From JACXVD01 sp047975785 (GTDB lineage Bacteria; Pseudomonadota; Alphaproteobacteria; Sphingomonadales; Sphingomonadaceae), in the NCBI GenBank assembly GCA_047975785.1, contig JBKEEC010000204.1, forward strand, positions 1 to 10,995: a DNA stretch of 10,995 bases, read 5' to 3'. This document shows positions 6,273 to 10,995 of this stretch, in pieces; the stretch's first letter is position 1; each line of letters begins with the position of its first letter. A program made the position numbers and the translations under genes. The notes below the pieces were generated by a model. It had not been told where the DNA came from. It did no database searches and saw nothing but the letters and a program-made list of their open reading frames with translations.

Positions 6273-7899
6273 AGATTGCCTCCTTGAACTCATCCATGCC
6301 AACACGGCGATAGGTGTCGAGAAACCGCTCTGCGGGTTTACGAACCGCCCGGTAATGGTTGATGGTCCGCTCAATCGCGTCCACAACCCCGTCCTCGTCA
6401 AAACCCGGCCCTGTAATTTTGGCCTGGCTGACATCTTCCGCCTCGGACCCGCCCAGCAAAAGCTGGTAGTTTTCCGTGCCTTTGCGGTCGACACCCAGCA
6501 CACCGATATGGCCTGCATGGTGGTGACCACAGGCATTGATACAGCCGGAAATCTTGATCTTGAGTTCGCCCAGATCTTTCTGCCCTTCCGGATCTGCAAA
6601 ACGCTGTGAAATTTTCTGCGCCAGCGGGATGGAACGGGCATTGGCAAGGCTGCAATAATCAAGTCCCGGACAGGCGATAATATCGCCGATCAGATCAAGA
6701 TTGGCATTGCCCAGCCCTGCTGCATCCAGCTTTTGCCATATGGCATAAAGATCCTGCTTGCGGACATGAGGCAGCACCAGATTCTGGGCATGGGTCGCGC
6801 GGATTTCATCGAAAGAATATTCCCGCGCAAGCTCTGCCACCAGATCCATCTGATCGGCTGATATATCACCGGGAATCCCGCCTGCAGGCTTGAGCGAAAT
6901 ATTGGCAATCGCATAGCCCGGTGCCTTGTGGGCAACAATCTGCCGGTCCACCCAAAGGGCAAAATCCGGATCGGACAGATTCAGTTCTTCACTCAGGCCC
7001 TGTTCAAAAGGAGGCGGAGTAAAATAGGCCGCAATGCGATCATACTCGCTTTGCGGTGGGTCCGTCTCGAAAGTAAGCACCCGTGCAAACTCTTCCTCAA
7101 CCTGACGGATAAATTCTTCCTCACCCAGCGTGTGGACAAGAATTTTCATCCGCTGTTTGTGGATATTGTCCCGCCGGGCATTACGGTTCCAGACCCGCAA
7201 AACCGCCTGCACATAGGAAAACACCTGATGAGCCGGCAAAAATTCACGCATATGGGCGGCAATAATCGGTGTGCGCCCCATGCCTCCACCGGCAAATACC
7301 TGAAACCCGGCCTCGCCAGCTTCATTACGAACTATGCGCAGGGCAAAATCATGCCAGCGCAGTGCGGCCCGATCTGTATCGGTCGCAATCACGGCGATCT
7401 TGAACTTGCGTGGCAAATAGCTGAATTCAGGATGGAATGAGGTCAACTGGCGCAGCAATTCTGCCCAAGGACGCGGGTCCATGATTTCATCAGCGGCGGC
7501 ACCGGCATACTGATCTGCCGAGATATTGCGGATACTCTCGCCGCTGGTCTGGATGGCGTGCATCTCCACTTCGGCCAGTTCGGCCAGAATGTCAGGCGCT
7601 TCTTCCAGCTTGATCCAGTTATACTGGATATTCTGCCGGGTCGTGAAATGGCCATAGCCGCGATCATAGCGACGCGCGATATCTGCCAGCTTGTGCATTT
7701 GTGTGGAATTGAAAGTGCCATAGGGAATGGCCACCCGCAGCATATAGGCATGGAGCTGGAGATAAAGACCGTTCTTCAGCCGCAAGGGCTTGAACTGGTC
7801 ATCGGTCATATGCCCTTCAATCCGCCGCCGTGTCTGATCGCGAAATTCTGCCACGCGCGCATCCACCATAGCCTGGTCATATTGGTCGTATCTATACAT
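6265..7899 (-). CDS. cysI: CysI-type sulfite reductase hemoprotein (siroheme/[4Fe-4S])
   Basis: Reduces sulfite to sulfide with six electrons; 544 aa. The siroheme-[4Fe-4S] centre is bound by Cys410 and Cys416 (A-C-P-G-L-D-Y-C-S-L-A) and Cys453 and Cys457 (G-C-I-N-A-C-G-H-H-H), the C-x5-C...C-x3-C signature. Upstream are the nitrite/sulfite reductase ferredoxin-like half-domains with H-F-T-T-R-Q-N-I-Q (84-92) and I-R-N-I-S-A-D-Q-Y-A-G (about 123-133). This form (A-C-P-G-L-D-Y-C plus G-C-I-N-A-C-G-H-H) is the one found with DUF934 in pseudomonads and alphaproteobacteria. The ATG overlaps the DUF2849 stop in TAATG, and the stop overlaps DUF934. No CysJ flavoprotein is present, so the electron donor, ferredoxin or a separate reductase, is unknown. 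A nitrite reductase role is less likely given cysH and cysG in the same operon. Confidence 0.93.
   Translation of the reverse strand: MYRYDQYDQAMVDARVAEFRDQTRRRIEGHMTDDQFKPLRLKNGLYLQLHAYMLRVAIPYGTFNSTQMHKLADIARRYDRGYGHFTTRQNIQYNWIKLEEAPDILAELAEVEMHAIQTSGESIRNISADQYAGAAADEIMDPRPWAELLRQLTSFHPEFSYLPRKFKIAVIATDTDRAALRWHDFALRIVRNEAGEAGFQVFAGGGMGRTPIIAAHMREFLPAHQVFSYVQAVLRVWNRNARRDNIHKQRMKILVHTLGEEEFIRQVEEEFARVLTFETDPPQSEYDRIAAYFTPPPFEQGLSEELNLSDPDFALWVDRQIVAHKAPGYAIANISLKPAGGIPGDISADQMDLVAELAREYSFDEIRATHAQNLVLPHVRKQDLYAIWQKLDAAGLGNANLDLIGDIIACPGLDYCSLANARSIPLAQKISQRFADPEGQKDLGELKIKISGCINACGHHHAGHIGVLGVDRKGTENYQLLLGGSEAEDVSQAKITGPGFDEDGVVDAIERTINHYRAVRKPAERFLDTYRRVGMDEFKEAIYG
6279..6285 (-). promoter_or_regulatory. 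Strong ribosome binding site of DUF934
   Basis: A perfect AAGGAGG on the minus strand, 6 nt before the ATG at 6272 and inside the last codons of cysI. It is the strongest ribosome binding site I see in the operon and fixes the DUF934 start despite the much longer open frame upstream. It suggests DUF934 is translated efficiently by fresh initiation or by re-initiation after the cysI stop 5 nt downstream of the ATG's first base. Confidence 0.85.
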
Positions 7900-8198
7900 T
7901 ATATCACCCAGTTTCCGGCATCGGGATCAGCCGGTTTCAATGTCAGGTCGGGGCGGACTGTCGGGCCAAGTGCGCGGATACGGTCCTTGATATGTGCAGG
8001 ACGAACATTGCCCGCATCATCATGTTCCGCATCAATCGCGTAAGGCATATTGACCCGCTGCGCGCCTTCTTCGCGAGCGAGAATGACATCCCATTGCTCT
8101 CCCACATCAGCCGCATCTTCAACATGAATGGACCAGTCATAGCCTGTCCACCAGATCACCGCGCCCGATTTCAGATCGTTGCCAGTCAGAATTTTCAC
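7899..8198 (-). CDS. DUF2849 family protein (CysI-associated, function unknown)
   Basis: A 99-aa protein, rich in acidic residues and Trp, matching the DUF2849 family by its N-terminal T-G-N-D-L-K-S-G-A-V-I-W-W (5-17), W-S-I-H-V-E-D-A (22-29) and the central Y-A-I-D-A-E-H-D-D-A-G (about 53-63). Members occur directly upstream of cysI in alphaproteobacteria. No function has been shown; no metal-, flavin- or heme-binding motif is visible, and there is no Cys. It starts at GTG 8198, overlapping the SUMT stop by 4 nt (GTGA), with a GGAG ribosome binding site at 8207-8210, 8 nt upstream. It ends at the TAATG that begins cysI, so its translation is likely coupled to both neighbours. A role as a small accessory to sulfite reductase is inferred only from this placement. 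Confidence 0.82.
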   Translation of the reverse strand: MKILTGNDLKSGAVIWWTGYDWSIHVEDAADVGEQWDVILAREEGAQRVNMPYAIDAEHDDAGNVRPAHIKDRIRALGPTVRPDLTLKPADPDAGNWVI

Positions 8199-8953
8199 TG
8201 CATAGTCTCCAATACCGCAGACAAGGCTTTTTCGTCCTCCCTTGCGGTCACGTCTCCGATTATAATAAGGGCCGGGCTGACCACTTTTTCGCGCTCTACC
8301 ATCTCTGGCAGGCCCGCCAGCGGGGCGCGCAAAATACGCATTTCAGGCCGGGCACCATTTTCAATCACTGCCAGCGGCATGTCCGGCGCCAGGCCATCTG
8401 CCATCAGCTTTTCAGCAATATGAGGGGCTGTCCTGACCCCCATATAAATGACCAGAGTACGCCCCTTGCCTGCAAGACCGGCCCAGTTCTGCTCCGACAA
8501 TCCCTTGCATTGCCCCGCAACAAAGCTGACAATGCTCGCGCTATCGCGGTGTGTAAGCGGGATTTGTGCCGCTGCTGCTGCGCCATTGGCGGCACTGATC
8601 CCCGGCACGATTTCCACCGGCACATTGGCGGCCCGGCAGGCTTCAGCTTCTTCGCCACCGCGTCCGAAGATAAACGGATCTCCGCCCTTGAGGCGCACAA
8701 CATCCCGCCCCGCAAGCGCCTCCCGCACAAGCAGGTCATTGATGCGCTCTTGCGACATGGTATGCCGGGCACGGCTTTTGGCAACACTGACCAGCTCCGC
8801 ATCAGCGCGTGCCATGGCCAGAATGGACGGATCAACCAGCCCGTCATGCACGATAAGCCGGGCGGCCTCAAGAAGCCGGGCGGCGCGCAAGGTCATCAGG
8901 TCAGGATTGCCCGGACCCGCCCCTACCAGATATACTGTGCCAATTCCTGTCAT
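8195..8953 (-). CDS. cysG: Uroporphyrinogen-III C-methyltransferase (SUMT), single-domain
   Basis: Methylates uroporphyrinogen III twice with SAM to give precorrin-2, the precursor of siroheme used by CysI. The ATG at 8953 gives 252 aa; a GTG at 8962 would add three residues. Motifs: V-Y-L-V-G-A-G-P-G-N-P-D (7-18), D-V-V-R-L-K-G-G-D-P-F-I-F-G-R-G-G-E-E (about 83-101), V-P-G-I-S-A-A-N-G-A-A (about 117-127) and V-I-Y-M-G-V (about 168-173). These are standard for the tetrapyrrole methylase family. Only the methyltransferase is present: the N-terminal dehydrogenase/ferrochelatase half of enterobacterial CysG is missing, so the name cobA would also be valid. That second activity must come from elsewhere in the genome. 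It is the first gene of the operon, placed before DUF2849 with a 4-nt overlap. Confidence 0.9.
   Translation of the reverse strand: MTGIGTVYLVGAGPGNPDLMTLRAARLLEAARLIVHDGLVDPSILAMARADAELVSVAKSRARHTMSQERINDLLVREALAGRDVVRLKGGDPFIFGRGGEEAEACRAANVPVEIVPGISAANGAAAAAQIPLTHRDSASIVSFVAGQCKGLSEQNWAGLAGKGRTLVIYMGVRTAPHIAEKLMADGLAPDMPLAVIENGARPEMRILRAPLAGLPEMVEREKVVSPALIIIGDVTAREDEKALSAVLETMQ
8207..8210 (-). promoter_or_regulatory. Ribosome binding site deciding the GTG start of DUF2849
   Basis: A GGAG motif on the minus strand, 8 nt before the GTG at 8198 and within the final codons of the SUMT gene. It supports a GTG start that overlaps the SUMT stop as GTGA. The nearby ATG belongs to the SUMT frame and is followed at once by CAG and the stop. 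Confidence 0.65.
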
Positions 8954-9083
8954 GCCTGCCACATGGGCGATGACGGCAGATCATGCCAGTGAGAATGGTT
9001 TTCCCGTCAGGTAGATCATCTTTACCGTGTCGGGTCCGGCTTTGCCCCAACCTGCAAGATCTACGGTATAGGAACAGGGAAAA
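8954..9083 (-). other. Leader/intergenic region upstream of the sulfate operon, with inverted repeats
   Basis: This gap of about 130 nt lies between the ybjN stop and the cysG start and is the likely site of the operon promoter, if it has its own. It holds a perfect 7-nt inverted repeat, GTAGATC at 9011-9017 and GATCTAC at 9058-9064, and a second 6-nt pair, TACCGT at 9023-9028 and ACGGTA at 9063-9068, that shares bases with it. A small GGCA-GATCA-TGCC dyad lies at 8975-8987. I do not recognise a known riboswitch, and no clear -35/-10 pair stands out. Confidence 0.35.
9011..9064 (-). repeat. Perfect 7-nt inverted repeat in the cysG leader
   Basis: GTAGATC at 9011-9017 and GATCTAC at 9058-9064 are exact reverse complements separated by 40 nt. 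On the RNA this could close a large loop; as DNA it could be two half-sites for a regulator. A second pair (TACCGT at 9023, ACGGTA at 9063) overlaps its right arm, so both cannot pair at once. Confidence 0.4.
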
Positions 9084-9590
9084 TTACGCCTCTCCGGCAG
9101 CATCAATCAGGGCGCTTTGCAAGGCATCAGCAGGGGTCTTGTCTCCCCAAAGCACAAACTGGAAAGCCGGGTAAAAGCGATCACACTCATCCAGAGCGGT
9201 TTCCACCATTGTCCGCGCCTGGGTCAGACTCAGCAGACCATCTTCACCAAGCATCTGCCCATTGCGATACAGCAGCACGCTACCGCTTGACCAGATTTCA
9301 AAATGGCCGAGCCAGAGCTGCTCATTGATCAGGGACAGAAGCTCAATAGCAGCCATGTGCTTTTCCGGGCTGACCCGTATTTCAGGCAGGCACAGCAATT
9401 GCAGGACATGGTCTTCTGTCCGCCAGACGCAGCGAATCTGATATTTGGCCCAGCTTCCCTGAATTTCACCGATCAGTTCCTCGTCCGAGTGAATTTCACA
9501 TGGCCAGCCATGCGCATCAAACATGGCAGCCAGTGCCTGTAGCGGTGAAACATCAATCTCAGACGAATAATCCCGAATCCCTGCCTTCAT
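9084..9590 (-). CDS. YbjN domain-containing protein
   Basis: A 168-aa soluble protein of the YbjN family (a type III secretion chaperone-like fold). YbjN in Escherichia coli affects motility, stress tolerance and multicellular behaviour, but no biochemical activity is settled. Family features visible are the early P-L-Q-A-L-A-A-M-F-D-A-H-G-W (about 15-28), the middle L-I-N-E-Q-L-W-L-G-H-F-E-I-W-S (about 87-101) and the end F-Y-P-A-F-Q-F-V-L-W-G-D-K-T-P-A-D-A (about 141-158), a pattern I associate with alphaproteobacterial YbjN. ATG 9590 is preferred because AAGG sits 8 nt upstream; the frame is open a further 18 codons, but that part covers a hairpin and has atypical composition. In other sphingomonads the gene commonly precedes proC; here it is followed, after 130 nt, by the sulfate operon on the same strand. 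Whether the two are linked is unknown. Confidence 0.83.
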   Translation of the reverse strand: MKAGIRDYSSEIDVSPLQALAAMFDAHGWPCEIHSDEELIGEIQGSWAKYQIRCVWRTEDHVLQLLCLPEIRVSPEKHMAAIELLSLINEQLWLGHFEIWSSGSVLLYRNGQMLGEDGLLSLTQARTMVETALDECDRFYPAFQFVLWGDKTPADALQSALIDAAGEA

Positions 9591-9828
9591 GATATGTGCC
9601 TTATTTCGCCTGCAGCAATGCGCCTGAATAGGGTTCAGGCACAATGCTTCAGCTATTTGTTTTTGCGCATTTTCGAATCAAAAGCCGGTTGGTTTTCTGA
9701 TGAAAATGCTATTGCGACCTTTTGTGACTGCATGGCCTGACAGGCCTTGTCTCGCAATCTGCAAAGCATGGTCCATTGGGGACAAGTTGACAGAACTGTT
9801 CAAAGCCTGTGCAAAAAATATATCCAGC
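9591..9828 (-). other. Non-coding region between the SPOR gene and ybjN
   Basis: About 240 nt without a credible gene. It contains the probable SPOR terminator at its right edge and an imperfect hairpin near its left edge (both listed separately). A 61-codon frame on the minus strand at 9678-9863 runs into the SPOR gene in another frame and shows no domain or good ribosome binding site. The promoter of ybjN should lie here, but I find no confident -35/-10 pair. Confidence 0.4.
9610..9652 (-). repeat. Long imperfect hairpin in the ybjN leader
   Basis: Arms 9610-9628 and 9634-9652 flank a 5-nt loop. The inner 7 bp (GCCTGAA/TTCAGGC) are perfect; the whole 19-bp stem has three DNA mismatches, one of which becomes a G-U pair in the minus-strand RNA. 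It ends about 8 nt before the AAGG ribosome binding site of ybjN and has no U-run after it, so it is not a standard intrinsic terminator. It could be a translational control element, an mRNA stabiliser or a protein-binding palindrome. Confidence 0.6.
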
Positions 9829-9840
9829 CTATTTGACCGG
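9813..9840 (-). terminator. Possible intrinsic terminator of the SPOR gene
   Basis: On the minus strand the RNA CCGGUC-AAAUA-GGCUGG can form a 6-bp stem with two G-U pairs and a 5-nt loop, followed by AUAUA and a run of six U. The UAG stop codon falls at the loop/stem edge. The U-run is good but the stem is short and partly wobble-paired, so confidence is moderate. Confidence 0.4.
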
Positions 9841-10995
9841 GGTAATTTCCTGCCCGTTCTCACTGGTAAAGGTAAAACCCTCGACCCCGTCTTTTTTCAG
9901 ACTGGTTACAACAGACTGAGCCGCTTTTAGCGAATCAAACGGCCCCGTCAGCAAACGGTTGGATTGCCCCCAGGGCGCGGTATAACCATCTTTTTTTTCA
10001 AGGACTTCGGAAGCTTTCTTCTTGATCCGGCCCCAATCAAACTTCAGGGCGGAAATATTCTGCCCTGTCGCGACCTGAACCCAGAAACGGCTCGGATGGG
10101 AAGGCTTTGCCGACTCTTTCGCAACAGGCGCCGGTTCATTCTTGTCTCGCGGCGGCTTGATACTGGTAATATCCACCGCTCCGCTGAGGCGGCTTGCAGG
10201 CGAAACCGGAGCAACAGCCAAATCCGCGAAAGCATCCGCCACGCTGGCATTTGGGGAAACAGGTGCTCGCGCAATGGGCTTGGCAGGCACCATTCCCGCA
10301 GAATCAGGTATATTTTCTGTAACTGCGCTGCCAGACACCTTGCCCAGATCAAAGCCAGGAACAGGTGATACCCCTTGTGACATGCCCTGCTGCGTAACCT
10401 GTTGCGCTGGCGCAGATATTCCGGTGGTCGATACCGGGGAAGATGCGGAAGGCGAGGAAGACGGAGCAACCGCAACAGGCAGCGATGAAGCAGGTTGCGC
10501 AGCAATAGGCGCTGGCGGCGAAGATTCCGCCATTGCCGGAGAAGCAGGCCGGGTGGCAGAGCTGAGACCAGCCTCCAAAGTCGTGTTGAAGCCCGGCTTT
10601 GTATCTGCACTGGATGCGGCAGCCCCTCCTGTAGCGGCAGGGGAAGAAACTGGTGCAGGTGTTGGCGCTGTTGCAGGTGATGAAGTGGACGCGGAGCCCG
10701 TCGGGGCCAGCTCAGATAGCCTTGTTATTGGTGCTACGGCCGGCAATTCCGTCGATTTTACCGCGGCAAGGCGTGTTGTATCATCAGCTTGCGTCTGTGG
10801 CAGAGCTGTCTGTTGTGCAGAAACTGACGGCACAGGAGCAGGCGTCGCAGGCGCTGCTGCCATTGCCGCTGTCTGACGGGGAGAGCCTGTCGTATCGGCA
10901 GGTGCAGGTGACGCATCAGTGCTATCGGCTTTGGCCCGCCTTCCCGGTCCCGGCCGCACCGGAGCATTATGCCGGTCATCTATTCTTTGCTGAAA
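9829..10995 (-). CDS. SPOR domain-containing envelope protein (5' end outside window)
   Basis: The 3' part of a gene reading leftwards; 388 residues are visible and the frame stays open through the right edge, so the start and N-terminus (signal or membrane anchor, perhaps TPR/Sel1 repeats in relatives) are missing. Residues about 30-300 are a low-complexity linker dominated by Ala, Pro, Ser and Thr, with repeated S-P-A and P-A-P runs, probably an extended spacer crossing the periplasm. The last 87 residues form a SPOR domain: S-R-F-W-V-Q-V-A-T-G...A-L-K-F-D-W near 302-321, then N-R-L-L-T-G-P-F near 346-353 and a final helix-strand unit. SPOR domains bind septal peptidoglycan stripped of stem peptides, so a role in division or cell-wall metabolism is likely. 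A GTG at 10959 is an internal Val rather than a start, judged by the open upstream frame. Confidence 0.87.
   Translation of the reverse strand, partial: FQQRIDDRHNAPVRPGPGRRAKADSTDASPAPADTTGSPRQTAAMAAAPATPAPVPSVSAQQTALPQTQADDTTRLAAVKSTELPAVAPITRLSELAPTGSASTSSPATAPTPAPVSSPAATGGAAASSADTKPGFNTTLEAGLSSATRPASPAMAESSPPAPIAAQPASSLPVAVAPSSSPSASSPVSTTGISAPAQQVTQQGMSQGVSPVPGFDLGKVSGSAVTENIPDSAGMVPAKPIARAPVSPNASVADAFADLAVAPVSPASRLSGAVDITSIKPPRDKNEPAPVAKESAKPSHPSRFWVQVATGQNISALKFDWGRIKKKASEVLEKKDGYTAPWGQSNRLLTGPFDSLKAAQSVVTSLKKDGVEGFTFTSENGQEITPVK

Noticed and set aside
6273..6662. Upstream extension of DUF934 to a 275-codon frame
   Set aside because: The extra 130 codons lie inside cysI in another frame; the AAGGAGG site at 6279-6285 clearly marks the start at 6272.
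8448..9014. 188-codon plus-strand frame opposite the SUMT gene
   Set aside because: Antisense shadow of a well-defined tetrapyrrole methylase; Ala/Ser/Arg-rich with no domain pattern.
9591..9644. 18-codon N-terminal extension of the YbjN protein
   Set aside because: The extension reads through the hairpin, has Cys/His/Arg-rich composition unlike the family, and the AAGG site supports the start at 9590.
9787..9815. TTGACA with a TGCAAA 17 nt downstream on the plus strand, promoter-like
   Set aside because: The -10 match is poor, and any transcript would run antisense into the SPOR gene; not enough to call a promoter.
9678..9863. 61-codon minus-strand frame between SPOR and ybjN
   Set aside because: Overlaps the SPOR 3' end in another frame, no good ribosome binding site and no recognisable sequence.
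10142..10876. 244-codon plus-strand frame opposite the SPOR gene
   Set aside because: A product of the repetitive Pro/Ala/Ser codons of the linker; Gly/Ala/Val/Glu-rich without structure typical of a protein.

Overview
The window looks like chromosomal core DNA from an alphaproteobacterium, most likely a member of the Sphingomonadales. Three things point there: the gene order chvI-chvG-hprK-rapZ-EIIA(Man)-HPr, the sulfate-assimilation order cysG-DUF2849-cysI-DUF934-cysH, and a SPOR protein ending in a W-V-Q-V-A-T-G...F-D-W type domain. The lineage call rests on remembered family patterns, not on a search. I see no mobile element, CRISPR array, tRNA or rRNA gene.

Positions 1-5099 (+ strand) hold a signalling and phosphotransfer block. 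It contains the C-terminal DNA-binding part of a ChvI-type response regulator (cut by the window edge), the ChvG-type membrane histidine kinase, a short HPr kinase/phosphorylase (HprK), the RapZ-type P-loop protein, then after a 181-nt gap a mannose-family EIIA protein, HPr, and a SpoU/TrmH-family RNA methyltransferase. ChvI-ChvG-HprK and EIIA-HPr are joined by short stop/start overlaps, so they are probably co-transcribed. EIIA, HPr and HprK form a regulatory rather than transport PTS; no enzyme I or sugar permease is present here.

Positions 5048-8953 (- strand) hold a tightly packed sulfate-assimilation operon read right to left: SUMT (siroheme precursor synthesis), DUF2849, CysI-type sulfite reductase hemoprotein, DUF934, and CysH-type APS reductase with an Fe-S cluster motif. 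Each junction overlaps. No flavoprotein partner (CysJ) is encoded, and the two DUF proteins flanking CysI are the least understood part. The operon converges on the methyltransferase gene, and the two reading frames overlap by 52 nt at their 3' ends.

Positions 9084-10995 (- strand) hold a YbjN-domain protein preceded by a long imperfect hairpin, and the 3' part of a SPOR-domain cell-envelope protein with a long Pro/Ala/Ser linker, ending at a possible intrinsic terminator.

The most notable observations are an HprK that departs from consensus at several sites (Gln where a His is usual, an atypical P-loop, Asn for a conserved Gly), the uncharacterised DUF2849/DUF934 pair around CysI, the coding-coding convergent overlap, and two candidate RNA structures upstream of ybjN and cysG. 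Most of the window is ordinary, conserved alphaproteobacterial sequence.
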